The notes under the pieces were generated by a model. It ran no database searches, had not been told where the DNA came from, and saw only the letters and a list, made by a program, of their open reading frames with translations. From positions 3,534,001-3,598,000 of the forward strand of contig NZ_JAIFAG010000001.1 of the NCBI RefSeq assembly GCF_020012125.1: 64,000 nt of DNA. The letters are read 5' to 3'. Within the stretch, counting starts at the first letter, position 1, and every line of letters begins with the position of its first letter. Shown here one piece after another: positions 1 through 8,846 of the stretch. A program made the position numbers and the translations under genes. The stretch is from Hymenobacter psoromatis (lineage in GTDB: Bacteria; Bacteroidota; Bacteroidia; Cytophagales; Hymenobacteraceae).

Positions 1-379
1 GGCCGCTGGCGAGCAGGCGCAGCAAAGCGAGGTTGCCAAGGCCGGCGGGCAGTGTATAGCGGCCGGGCTGCACCGGGTAGGCGGCCGTGCCGTAGCCCCA
101 CCAGCGCGCCATGCGGGCAAAATCCGCGGGCCGCAGCAGTAGCCCCGGCTGCCGCAACGAATCCAGCACCGCCTTGAGCCCTACCCCCCTGCGGACGTAG
201 AGGTAGGCCGGGCCGTCTACGGCGGCCGGCACGTTGGGGGCGTAGAGCAGGCGGTAGGCCAGCGCCCCGGTGCCCACCAGCACGGCCAGCAGCAGCGTGG
301 CCAGCAGCCAGCGCCAGCGGCGCGGCTGGCGCGGAACCAGCGGCGGAGCAGGAAAAACAGGCGCGGCAGATTCGGTCAT
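1..379 (-). CDS. mltG: Endolytic transglycosylase MltG, N-terminal part (runs off the window)
   Basis: The minus strand is open from an ATG at 379 to the window edge, giving the first 126 residues. They comprise a proline-rich cytoplasmic tail, one membrane helix at about residues 23-43, then a periplasmic stretch. That stretch has the MltG (YceG-like) pattern: a Y-L-Y-V segment, a conserved L-D-S-L helix, and a P-G-R-Y-T-L-P-A-G motif followed by L-L-R-L-L-A-S-G. MltG is an inner-membrane lytic transglycosylase that cuts nascent peptidoglycan and ends glycan strand growth. The catalytic domain lies outside the window. The family call rests on this N-terminal pattern only. Confidence 0.72.
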   Translation of the reverse strand, partial: MTESAAPVFPAPPLVPRQPRRWRWLLATLLLAVLVGTGALAYRLLYAPNVPAAVDGPAYLYVRRGVGLKAVLDSLRQPGLLLRPADFARMARWWGYGTAAYPVQPGRYTLPAGLGNLALLRLLASG

Positions 380-440
380 TCAACTAAAAAAACTGGCGGG
401 CCACCGGCCGCCTCAGCTCAAAATTACGCCCTACCCCCAC

Positions 441-2438
441 CTACGGCCCCAGCCGCCACAGCACGCCCATGCTCAGCAGCAGGCGGCCCGGCTGCCAGGG
501 GCCGCGGGCGGCGGGCTGGCCATTCACCAAAATCTGCGCCTCGGTGGCGGGTAAGCTCAGGTCGGCCGCGTGCTGATTGAGGCTGAAAAAGCCCTTTTCT
601 TCCTCCACCAGCAGCTGGCCGCGGGTGCGTAGCGGCAGCACGTAGCCCAGGTCGGCCACGGCTTCCCAGCGGCGGCTCAGCTCCAGGCCCAGGCCGAGCT
701 TGGGCAGCAGGGCATCGGTCACGTTTTGTAATGACAACGTGAGCTGGTCGCCTGGCAGGGCCTGGCCGGCCAGGCGCAGGCCGGCATCGGGGTTGGGCAC
801 GGTGCCCAGCTCGCGGCCCACGCTTTGGCGCAGGTAAGCGGCCCCTACCCTGCCCCGCAACGGCCGGCCGAGCGGGTTGAGGTTGGGGGCGAAGGTGAAG
901 CCGGCCTCCCAGCCATCACCGCGCAGCTGGCGCAGCGCGTGGCGGGTGGTAGCGTAGGCAGCCAGGGTCGGCGTGAGGTCAAGTTGCACGCCGAAGGCGT
1001 ACTGGTACGTCAGGCTTTGGGGGGTAGTGGCAGCCTGCACGTCGGCCCGCAGGGCCGAGCCGGCGGGGGCCAGCGTAGCGCGCAGGTCGGCAGCCGGCAG
1101 GCGCACTGGCAGTAGGCCGCCCGTGTAGGAGTAGCGCAAATGACTGAGCAGCGACCACTTGCGCCGCGCCGCTTGCCTTGACCCAGCCGGCACGTTGGCC
1201 GCGGCGGGGGGGGTAGGGCGCGCCCGCAGCAAGGTAGCGGCCTGGCGCTGGCGAGCCTGGTCGAGCAGGGCGGCGTTGGGCAGCAGGGTAGTGTAGCGCT
1301 GCCAGAACGCCGAGTCGTAGAGCACCGGCGTTTTCAGGAAAATATCGGCGTACTGGCTGCGCTCGGGGTAGGTGGGCGGCACCAAGCCGGCCGTGTCGAT
1401 GGCCGTGGTCACAAACTCGGCCAAGTGGTGGCGCACTTGGCCGGCCAGGGACTTACCCACGGTGTTATACCAGATGCTCTTCAAATAATAGCGCCCCGCA
1501 TAGCGCTGATAGTCCGTGCGATACGCTCGCTCGCTGGCCTCGAACACCAGCAGATTTTCGCGCCGGATACCGGCTGGCGTACGGTGCCAGGCCGCCCCCA
1601 AAAAGGCGTAGCTACGCTCATCAATGTAGATTTCCCCCGCAAAATCAGCCCGCTTGGAACCCAGCCGCGGCCCGAAGGTGATGACGTATACCGCCCGCCC
1701 CTGGTAGCTGGTTTGCGGGCTAAAGCGGTATTGATACTCCTTAAAATGCTTGGGGTCAATGAACTCCGGGCGCTGCTGCACGAAATCGAAGCGCTGGGGC
1801 ACGAGCGCGCCCGCCAGCCAGTTGATACCCGGTAGTACCTGGCTGGCGGTTGAGTCGGGGCGCAAGTCCACACGGCGCGATTCCCGCACCTGCACGTAGC
1901 CGACGGCGCGGGGGCGCTGGTAGCCCGGCTTGTACACCAGCAGCTGCCCTTCGGCCAGGTAGTCGTAGCGCCCGCTGGCGGCCTCATCGTCCGACTCGCG
2001 GTAGAAGCCCGTGAGCTGGGTGGGCCGCACTGGGTAGTTGAGTGGCACGCGGGCCAGCGCCGTGCGAATAATCCCTTCGGCTGAGGCCGTGACGCTCACC
2101 GTGCCCAAGCTGGCGGGGCTACTGGTCAGCTCAATAAGCAGCTCCGGGCCCGGCAGCGGGGGTAGGGGCCGGCTAAATTTGCGGTAGCCCAGCAGGGCTA
2201 CTTCCAGGGTGCTGCCCTGGTAGGCGGCCGGCACCCGCAGCGCGAAGCGGCCCTCCAGGTTGGTGCTGGTGCCCAGCCGGTTATCGGCTAAGCCGACCTG
2301 CGCGTTTGGGATGGGCTGGTGAGTGTCAGCATCGAGTACCCGGCCGCGTAGCACCGGGCTTTCCTGCGCCAGGGCGGGTAGAGATGCTAAAAAAAATAAG
2401 AACCAAAAAAGAACGTCATGCTGAGCTTGTCGAAGCAT
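441..2438 (-). CDS. Exported CarboxypepD_reg-like protein with C-terminal barrel-like region
   Basis: About 665 residues. A hydrophobic export signal ending in A-L-A-Q (near residue 25) is followed by a carboxypeptidase-D regulatory-like Ig fold (about 30-115; R-G-R-V-L-D-A, G-R-F-A-L-R-V, L-G-Y-R). The long remainder has a C-terminal part rich in alternating beta-strands ending in M-G-V-L-W-R-L-G-P, as in outer-membrane barrels. Function is unknown; such proteins are common in Bacteroidota envelopes. The start is odd: both candidate ATGs (2438 and 2504) lie inside the two arms of a 32-bp inverted repeat, so the first residues (M-L-R-Q-A-Q-H-D) are repeat-encoded. I chose 2438 because it puts the hydrophobic core close to the N-terminus. 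The gene lies downstream of rnd on the same strand. Confidence 0.7.
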   Translation of the reverse strand: MLRQAQHDVLFWFLFFLASLPALAQESPVLRGRVLDADTHQPIPNAQVGLADNRLGTSTNLEGRFALRVPAAYQGSTLEVALLGYRKFSRPLPPLPGPELLIELTSSPASLGTVSVTASAEGIIRTALARVPLNYPVRPTQLTGFYRESDDEAASGRYDYLAEGQLLVYKPGYQRPRAVGYVQVRESRRVDLRPDSTASQVLPGINWLAGALVPQRFDFVQQRPEFIDPKHFKEYQYRFSPQTSYQGRAVYVITFGPRLGSKRADFAGEIYIDERSYAFLGAAWHRTPAGIRRENLLVFEASERAYRTDYQRYAGRYYLKSIWYNTVGKSLAGQVRHHLAEFVTTAIDTAGLVPPTYPERSQYADIFLKTPVLYDSAFWQRYTTLLPNAALLDQARQRQAATLLRARPTPPAAANVPAGSRQAARRKWSLLSHLRYSYTGGLLPVRLPAADLRATLAPAGSALRADVQAATTPQSLTYQYAFGVQLDLTPTLAAYATTRHALRQLRGDGWEAGFTFAPNLNPLGRPLRGRVGAAYLRQSVGRELGTVPNPDAGLRLAGQALPGDQLTLSLQNVTDALLPKLGLGLELSRRWEAVADLGYVLPLRTRGQLLVEEEKGFFSLNQHAADLSLPATEAQILVNGQPAARGPWQPGRLLLSMGVLWRLGP

Positions 2439-2511
2439 CTTACCAGCAGCCGTTGGGGGTAGTAACTCACTGAGGCGGCTAAGATGCTTCGACAAGCTCA
2501 GCATGACGTTC
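2411..2511. repeat. Perfect 32-bp inverted repeat (palindromic dispersed element)
   Basis: The arms at 2411-2442 and 2480-2511 are exact reverse complements separated by 37 bp. The core reads TGCTTCGACAAGCTCAGCAT. A 17-nt piece of the left edge recurs at 49582-49598. It overlaps the 5' end of the neighbouring coding region. No transposase is nearby, so this looks like a non-autonomous REP- or MITE-like element. Confidence 0.85.
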
Positions 2512-2549
2512 TTCTACATTCAAGTTGTTTTACTACCCGAAGCTTTTGC

Positions 2550-3731
2550 CTACGCTTGCAGCGGCTCTTCCAGCTCCTGAATACCCAGTCCGTGCTGGCC
2601 GGCGGTTTCGCCCAGCAGCTGGCGCTGCCAGGGGCGCAGGGCGGTCAGGCTGCCCTGCTCTACCACGTCGCCGATGAGGCGGTTGCTAAGCACGGTGTTG
2701 GCCAGCACGGGACTATAGTCGGCAGCCAGGTGATTTTTGAGGCTGTTCAATAGCGCTTCGCGGGCTTCAGCTCGGGCGGCGGCGGGGCCGCCGAATCGCC
2801 GACGAAAGGGCTGCGGCCGGCGCTGGTCGGCGGGCAGCGGGCCGTCGGGGGCCAGCTCGGCGGTGGCCAGGGCTAGCAGCTCGTCGGCGTAGGGCGCGCG
2901 CTTCAGCTCGGGGTGCAGGCCGCCGGCACTGCGCAGCTCACTGGGCGTGGCCAGCGGCTGGCGCGTGATTTCGGCCAGCCTATCGTTGCTGAGCACCATG
3001 TAGCTGGGCCGGTCGAGCTGCCGCGCTAGGCGGTCGCGCAGCGCGTACAGCTCCCGGAACAGGGGCAGCTCGGTGGGACCGATGCGGAACTTACCGGCCA
3101 GGCGCAGGTGCGGGCGCTGCTCGTCGCGGCCGTAGCGCACGGCTTCGAGGGCGTGGTTTTCTTCCTGCGCCCACTGCGCCCTACCCTGCTCTTGCAGGCG
3201 CGCCGTGAGGCGGTCGGTTAGCTCGAACAGATATAGCACATCGTTGGCGGCGTACTCTTTCTGGGCTTCGGTAAGGGGCCGCTTGAGCCAATTCGATTTC
3301 TGCTCGCCCTTATCTACTTCCAAGCCTAATTCGCTCTGAATGAGACGGCCGAGAGAGATGTTATTATCCTCCAATGCCAGCAGCGTAAACTGCACGCTGG
3401 TGTCCACGATGGTGCGGCAATTCACGCTAAACAGCTCATCGAGCAGCAGAATATCGGATTTGCAGGAGTGGAATACCTTGGCTACGGCCGGGTCGCGAAG
3501 CACCGCGAACAGCGGCTCCAGGCCGGCGGCCATCGCCGGCTCCAGGGGTAGGGGGTCGATAAGGTACACCGCCTGGCCATCGAAGACCTGAATCAGGGCC
3601 AGGTGGCGGCCGTAGCGATAGCGGTTATCGTCGAATTCCAGGTCGATGCCGATGCGCGGCAGGGTGGCGAAATGGGCGGCCGCGTCGGCCACCTCGGCGG
3701 CCGTGGTGAGGTAATGAATGGTTGGCTTCAT
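2550..3731 (-). CDS. rnd: Ribonuclease D
   Basis: 393 residues from ATG 3731. The N-terminal DEDDy 3'-5' exonuclease domain shows Exo I G-I-D-L-E-F-D (D30, E32), Exo II H-S-C-K-S-D-I, and Exo III Y-A-A-N-D. These acidic residues bind the two catalytic metals. An HRDC-type helical domain follows (about residues 205-290; L-R-D-R-L-A-R, L-D-R-P-S-Y-M-V-L-S). RNase D trims the 3' ends of tRNA precursors and other stable RNAs in the cytoplasm. An in-frame TTG at 3743 is possible but lies inside the TAnnTTTG promoter element, so ATG 3731 is preferred. Confidence 0.93.
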   Translation of the reverse strand: MKPTIHYLTTAAEVADAAAHFATLPRIGIDLEFDDNRYRYGRHLALIQVFDGQAVYLIDPLPLEPAMAAGLEPLFAVLRDPAVAKVFHSCKSDILLLDELFSVNCRTIVDTSVQFTLLALEDNNISLGRLIQSELGLEVDKGEQKSNWLKRPLTEAQKEYAANDVLYLFELTDRLTARLQEQGRAQWAQEENHALEAVRYGRDEQRPHLRLAGKFRIGPTELPLFRELYALRDRLARQLDRPSYMVLSNDRLAEITRQPLATPSELRSAGGLHPELKRAPYADELLALATAELAPDGPLPADQRRPQPFRRRFGGPAAARAEAREALLNSLKNHLAADYSPVLANTVLSNRLIGDVVEQGSLTALRPWQRQLLGETAGQHGLGIQELEEPLQA

Positions 3732-3740
3732 GCGTGGCAA

Positions 3741-3748
3741 CAAAGGTA
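3741..3748 (-). promoter_or_regulatory. TAnnTTTG promoter element of rnd
   Basis: TACCTTTG on the minus strand, with only 9 nt between it and ATG 3731. This matches the Bacteroidota -7 consensus TAnnTTTG. Transcription would begin within a few bases of the start codon, so the mRNA would be nearly leaderless. Confidence 0.6.
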
Positions 3749-4199
3749 CGGGGCCGGGCGGCTGCTAGCTGGCAGGAAGCAAGGAGCGAAAAGCCCCCCC
3801 CCGTAGTGCGCCTACCCCGGCCGTAGAGCTCAGTACCATTCGAGGACCAATTCCGAATCAGCTTCGAGGTGCCGGCGACCCCGGTGGTCAGCGCGGTGCT
3901 GTTCTCGCGTTGGCCGCTGACTAGTTTAAGCGTTGGATTTCGTTGCTTACCTAGCCCTTTAGCTAAGTGAAAATAGCGGCCTATGCACTAAGTACCGAAG
4001 CCATACCATTACTAAGGTCTTTGCGGCGCATAACTCATCGAATTTTTAGAAATCCCTTCTAGTTTTAAGGCAATTTCAATTTTCTGTGATTTATTTGTAA
4101 CCTATACCCCCTCGGTAGAGATGCCTTGGCTTTGCACAGCTTTTCTTTTCTCAAGATTTTTACCTTTTCCATAACCTTCTTTTTACCAAACCTTTCCCT
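3749..4199. other. Intergenic region between rnd and the susCD pair
   Basis: About 450 bp without a convincing gene. The half next to susC is AT-rich and presumably carries the susCD promoter. TACCTTTT near 4160 resembles the TAnnTTTG element with one mismatch. No anti-sigma/sigma pair or SARP-type regulator lies here, unlike many sus-type loci. Confidence 0.4.
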
Positions 4200-7100
4200 A
4201 TGAGAAATTTTTTTACCCCCTTACTGGTGATAGCGGCCTTGCCGGCGCTGGCCCAGACGCGGGCCATCGTCGGGCATGTGTCGGGCTCCGATGCCGGCGT
4301 GCTGCCGGGGGCCACCATCGTGGAGCGCGGCACCACCAACGGCACCACGAGCGGGGCCGACGGCGAGTTCCGAATGACGGTGCAGCCGGGCGCTACGCTC
4401 ATTATTAGCTCCATCGGCTATGCCACCCAGACGGTGCCGGTGGGCGATAAGTCCACCCTCACCGTGATGCTGTCGGCCAGCGCGACCTCGCTCGATGAGG
4501 CGGTGGTGGTGGGCTATGGCACCCAAAGCAAAGCCGACCTCACGGGCGCGGTAGTGCAGCTGTCGGGCGCGGTAGTGGCCAACCAGCCGGTGACCAGCTT
4601 CGAGCAGTCCATTCAGGGTCGCACGCCGGGGGTCGTCATCAACCAAGGCAGCGGCAAACTGGGGCAGGGGCTGAACATTCAGGTGCGGGGTACCTCGTCG
4701 GTGTCGGCCTCCAACCAGCCGCTGTACGTGATTGACGGCATCCCGGTAACCTCGCAGGACCAGTCGCAGGCCAGCACCGAGCCGCTGAACCCACTGGCCG
4801 ACCTCAACCCCAACGACATCGAGAGCATCAGTATTCTGAAGGATGCCTCGGCCTCGGCCATCTACGGCTCGCGGGCCTCGAACGGGGTTATTATCATCAC
4901 GACCCGCAAGGGCAAGCAGGGCCAGACCAAGGTAACGGCCGGCTACTACTACGGTATCAGCGCGCCCACCCGCCAGCGGCAGTTTCTGAGCGGCCCGCAG
5001 TACAACCAGCTGCTGGGTGAGGCGTTTACAAATGCGGGTCTTATTGGTCCTGACTCCGTGAACCAGTATCCTACCCTGAACTCCGCTTTTAATGGCTACG
5101 GGCTCGACTATAATTCGCCCTACAGTACCAACTGGAGCAACCAGGCATTTCGTAACCAAGGCAAGTACAAGCTGTTTGGGGGCGGTGCTGGCGTGTCGCA
5201 GTATGATTTCAGCGTGAGCGGAGGCGATGCCAAGACGCGCTTTTACCTCAGCGGCACCTTCAACGACCAGAAGGGCATCATCGTGGGCAACCGCTTCCGG
5301 CGGGGTAGCCTGCGCATGAACCTCGAACACAGCATCCGCGATAACCTGCGTGTGGGCCTCAATACCTCGCTGGCCCGCACCGTGAACGACCGGGTAGCGG
5401 GCGACAATGACTTCTCCAACCCCTTGCAGCTCAACGCGCTGGCCCCCACCCAGCCGGTATACGACCCTGCTACGGGCCTGCTCAATGCCCAGACCATCTA
5501 CTACAACGCCCTGATTGACCAAGAGTTGGGCAGCAACCGCGCCGGCACTTACCGCTCGTTCAGCTCGGCTTACCTCAACTTTACGCCGATGAAGGGCCTG
5601 ACCCTGCGCACGGAGGTAGGCGGCGACTTTTTGAACCTGAACGAAGACCTGGTGCGTAGCGCTGGCACCCAGACCGGGGCCGCCACCGGCTACTCTTACA
5701 GCGCGCAGAGCCAGGTAGTTAATTATACCAACAACAACACGGCCACCTACGCCCGCGACTTCGGCGAGGCGCACCACCTGGACGTGCTGGTGGGCGAATC
5801 GTACCAGCGCTCCGACTCGCGCGTGACCACGGCCGAGGGCCGGGGCTTCCCGACCAGCGATTTCACGCGCATCAACAGCGCGGCCGTGAAAACGGGTGGC
5901 TCGGGCTCGTCGGGCACCGGCTTTTCCATTCTCTCCTACTTTGCCCGCGTCAACTACGCCTTTCGGAACAAGTTTTTGGTAAGCGGCAGCGTGCGTGAGG
6001 ATGGCTCGTCGCGCTTCGGCAACGAGCGGCGCTACGGCACCTTCGGGGCGGGCTCCATTGGCTACCTGCTGTCGGAGGAGAGCTTTTTGAAGGGCAATGC
6101 CATCATCAACTACCTCAAGGTGCGGGCCAGCTTCGGCCTCACCGGCAACGCCGAGATTGGCAACTTCTCGTCGCGCAGCCTAGTATCGGCCCTACCCTAC
6201 GCCGACCAGTCGGGCCTAGTCACGGGGGTAGGGGGAGGGATAGGCGCGTCCTTGGGCGACCCTACCTTAACCTGGGAAAACACCAAGCAAACTGACCTGG
6301 GCGTAGAGTTTGGCTTCCTGCAAAACCGCATCACGGGTGAGGTGGACCTGTACCAGAAAAATACCAGCCGGCTGCTGCTCAACCGCCAGCTGCAACTGGC
6401 TACCGGCTTCAGCAACGCCACCCAGAACGTAGGCCAGCTGCAAAATAAGGGCCTGGAAATCGCGCTGAATGGCCGCATCCTGGACGGCGACTTCAAGTGG
6501 AGCGTGGGTGGCAACATGTCGTTCAACCGCAACCTGATTACCGCGCTCGCTACCCCCATCATTCCGGGCGGGGCCATCATCAGCCGCGTGACGCAGGGCC
6601 AGCCGCTGGGTGTGTTCTACACCAAGCGCTACGCCAGCGTGGACCCCGCCAACGGCGACGCGCTCTACTACCAGGCCGATGGTACGAAGAGCAACGACTA
6701 CGGGGCAGCTCCCGACCAGAAGGTAGGTAACCCAAACCCCAAGTTTACGGGCGGCGTGAACACCACGGCGAGCTTCAAGGGCTTCGATTTGAACGCCCTG
6801 GGGCAGTTTACCTACGGCAACGACATCTACAACGCGGCCGGCGTGTACCAATCCACGGGCTTCAACAACTACCTTGACAACCAGACCATTGACCAGCTGG
6901 GCCGCTGGCAGAAGCCGGGCGATATCACCAACATTCCGCAGTCCAGGTTCGGCTCGGGTAATGGTACTGGCAATTCATCGCGCTTTATTCAGAGCGGCTC
7001 GTACTTCCGCTTCAAGAACGTGACGCTGGGCTACAGCCTGCCCGCAGACCTGGTGAAGCGCGGCTACCTGCAGTCGGTGCGCATCTACGTCACCGGCTAC

Positions 7101-7268
7101 AACTTGGCTACCCTCACCAAGTACACCGGCTACGACCCGGAGGTGAACACATTTGGCCTGGGCAATGGGATAGGCGGGACCAGTAGCGGCAACATCGCGC
7201 TGGGCCACGACTTTTACACCCCACCGCTGCCCCGCACCTTCCTGATTGGAGCCAACCTGGGTTTTTAA
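4200..7268 (+). CDS. SusC/RagA family TonB-linked outer-membrane protein
   Basis: 1022 residues. A signal peptide (cleavage after A-L-A-Q, about 19) is followed by a CarboxypepD_reg-like domain (about 22-95). Next come the SusC linker D-E-A-V-V-V-G-Y-G (99-107), a plug with G-R-T-P-G-V and L-Y-V-I-D-G-I-P, the D-A-S-A-S-A-I-Y-G-S-R signature, and a large beta-barrel ending in aromatic L-G-F. SusC proteins import glycans or peptides through the outer membrane using TonB energy, with a SusD lipoprotein as lid. The partner gene follows after 21 bp. No glycoside hydrolase or peptidase is adjacent, so the substrate cannot be told. Confidence 0.96.
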   Translation: MRNFFTPLLVIAALPALAQTRAIVGHVSGSDAGVLPGATIVERGTTNGTTSGADGEFRMTVQPGATLIISSIGYATQTVPVGDKSTLTVMLSASATSLDEAVVVGYGTQSKADLTGAVVQLSGAVVANQPVTSFEQSIQGRTPGVVINQGSGKLGQGLNIQVRGTSSVSASNQPLYVIDGIPVTSQDQSQASTEPLNPLADLNPNDIESISILKDASASAIYGSRASNGVIIITTRKGKQGQTKVTAGYYYGISAPTRQRQFLSGPQYNQLLGEAFTNAGLIGPDSVNQYPTLNSAFNGYGLDYNSPYSTNWSNQAFRNQGKYKLFGGGAGVSQYDFSVSGGDAKTRFYLSGTFNDQKGIIVGNRFRRGSLRMNLEHSIRDNLRVGLNTSLARTVNDRVAGDNDFSNPLQLNALAPTQPVYDPATGLLNAQTIYYNALIDQELGSNRAGTYRSFSSAYLNFTPMKGLTLRTEVGGDFLNLNEDLVRSAGTQTGAATGYSYSAQSQVVNYTNNNTATYARDFGEAHHLDVLVGESYQRSDSRVTTAEGRGFPTSDFTRINSAAVKTGGSGSSGTGFSILSYFARVNYAFRNKFLVSGSVREDGSSRFGNERRYGTFGAGSIGYLLSEESFLKGNAIINYLKVRASFGLTGNAEIGNFSSRSLVSALPYADQSGLVTGVGGGIGASLGDPTLTWENTKQTDLGVEFGFLQNRITGEVDLYQKNTSRLLLNRQLQLATGFSNATQNVGQLQNKGLEIALNGRILDGDFKWSVGGNMSFNRNLITALATPIIPGGAIISRVTQGQPLGVFYTKRYASVDPANGDALYYQADGTKSNDYGAAPDQKVGNPNPKFTGGVNTTASFKGFDLNALGQFTYGNDIYNAAGVYQSTGFNNYLDNQTIDQLGRWQKPGDITNIPQSRFGSGNGTGNSSRFIQSGSYFRFKNVTLGYSLPADLVKRGYLQSVRIYVTGYNLATLTKYTGYDPEVNTFGLGNGIGGTSSGNIALGHDFYTPPLPRTFLIGANLGF

Positions 7269-7289
7269 CCGCTTGTCTTGACCCATTTT

Positions 7290-8771
7290 ATGAAAAATAT
7301 TTTAATCAAATCGGCCCTGGCACTCACCCTGGGCCTGAGCCTGGCAGCGTGCAAAGACGCGCTCAACATTGAGCCCCAGCAGAGCATTGACCTGGCTACG
7401 GCCTTCAACACCTCGCAGAAAGTGGGCGCGGCCGTGATTGGCTGCTACGCCCTGCTCGACGACCCCAACCTCTACGGCACCGACCTCATTCTGGTGCCCG
7501 AGCTGATGGCCGGCGACGGCTACCTCATCTGGCGGGGCTCGTTTCAGAACTATGCGCAAATAGCCAACCACATCCAGCTCCCACAGATTTCCGACGCGCT
7601 GGGCATCTGGCAGCAGGCCTACGCCAACATCAACCAGACCAACTTGGTGCTGGCCAACTTGGCCGTGGTGAGCGATAGCGCCCAGCGACAGCAGTTCCGG
7701 GGCGAGATGCACTTCATCCGGGGCGCGATGTACTTCGAGCTGGTGCGCCTCTACGCCCAGCAGTACCAGGCGGGCGGCGGCAACACTCAGCCTGGCGTAC
7801 CCATCAACCTGATACCCAACAATACCATCGCCCAGGCCGACACGAAGCTGGCCCGCGCCACCGTGGAACAAGTGTACGCGCAGGTGGTCAGCGACTTGCA
7901 GGCCGCCATCACGGAGCTGCCCGCCCTCAACGTCACCCGCGCCTCTGCCTATTCGGCCGAAGGAATGCTGGCGCGGGTGTACTTGCAGCAGGGCAACTTC
8001 CCCGCCGCCCGCGCCGCCGCCAACGACGTAATAAGCAACAGCGGGGCCTCGCTGGCCGGCACGCTGGCCGCCGTGTTTGCGAACCGCAACAGCGCCGAAA
8101 GCCTGTTCGAGATTCAGCAAAACGACCAGAACAACGCCGGCCAGGCCAACGCCGGCCTGGCCACGTTCTTCGCCGGCTACAGCCCCACCGGCGACCAGGG
8201 CATCCTCTACGGCCGCAGCGACGTGCAGGTAAACAACAGCTTTGCGGCCCTCTACGGCCCGCCCAACGGCCCCGATGCGCGTGGCACTGACACCCTTACC
8301 ATTCTGCAAACCAAGAAACTCATTTACAAGAGCGACGGCAACACGCGGGCGGGGCAGCTGCGCACCGCCAAGTGGCGCACCTACGGCCAGGATATTCCCA
8401 TCATCCGCCTAGCCGAGATGTATCTTATCCGGGCGGAGTGCGACGTGCGGGCCGGTAACCCGGCCTCGGCGCTGAAGGACGTGAACCTCATCCGCCAGCG
8501 CTCCAACGCTACCCCCCTCCCCAGCGTGGCTCTCGCCGACGTGTTGCAGGAGCGCCAACTGGAGCTGGCCTTCGAGGGCTTCCGCCTCTACGATTTTAAG
8601 CGCACGAACCGTAATATCCGCGAGTTTCAGCCCGCCATCCCCGGCACGGGGGGCGCGCCCGATACGCCCGCGCTGCCGGCCATAAATGCCAACGATGCGA
8701 AGGAAATCCTGCCCATTCCTTACCAGGAAATCAACAATAACCCTACCCTGGTGCAGAACCCCAGCTATTAG
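7290..8771 (+). CDS. SusD/RagB family nutrient-binding lipoprotein
   Basis: 493 residues from ATG 7290. A TTG at 7278 would only add four residues in front of the signal peptide. It carries a lipoprotein signal with lipobox L-A-A-C. It then shows the SusD pattern: N-terminal helices including the I-N-Q-T-N segment, F-I-R-G-A-M-Y-F-E-L-V-R-L-Y, TPR-like helices (A-M/E-G-M-L-A-R-V-Y-L), and C-terminal E-M-Y-L-I-R-A-E and E-R-Q-L-E-L-A-F-E-G-F-R-L-Y-D. It sits on the cell surface as the lid of the SusC barrel upstream, and the two genes form a two-gene operon closed by the terminator at 8792. Confidence 0.95.
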   Translation: MKNILIKSALALTLGLSLAACKDALNIEPQQSIDLATAFNTSQKVGAAVIGCYALLDDPNLYGTDLILVPELMAGDGYLIWRGSFQNYAQIANHIQLPQISDALGIWQQAYANINQTNLVLANLAVVSDSAQRQQFRGEMHFIRGAMYFELVRLYAQQYQAGGGNTQPGVPINLIPNNTIAQADTKLARATVEQVYAQVVSDLQAAITELPALNVTRASAYSAEGMLARVYLQQGNFPAARAAANDVISNSGASLAGTLAAVFANRNSAESLFEIQQNDQNNAGQANAGLATFFAGYSPTGDQGILYGRSDVQVNNSFAALYGPPNGPDARGTDTLTILQTKKLIYKSDGNTRAGQLRTAKWRTYGQDIPIIRLAEMYLIRAECDVRAGNPASALKDVNLIRQRSNATPLPSVALADVLQERQLELAFEGFRLYDFKRTNRNIREFQPAIPGTGGAPDTPALPAINANDAKEILPIPYQEINNNPTLVQNPSY

Positions 8772-8791
8772 CTTTCGGAATCGTTCATAGG

Positions 8792-8825
8792 AAAAGCCCC
8801 CGCGACGTTTGTCGCGGGGGCTTTT
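8792..8825. terminator. Bidirectional intrinsic terminator
   Basis: A 15-bp perfect stem (AAAAGCCCCCGCGAC / GTCGCGGGGGCTTTT) with a GTTT loop, flanked by A and T runs. It lies between the convergent susD and prohibitin-like genes and can serve both. Confidence 0.88.
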
Positions 8826-8846
8826 CTTTATGGTAGCCCTACCCCC

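Noticed and set aside
4221..5777. Long minus-strand open frame (518 codons) inside the SusC gene
   Set aside because: Antisense shadow of a GC-rich gene with composition rich in A, R, G, H and no family motif; the plus-strand SusC frame explains the region.
7302..8309. Minus-strand frame of 335 codons inside the SusD gene
   Set aside because: Shadow frame in high-GC DNA; SusD motifs on the plus strand are clear.
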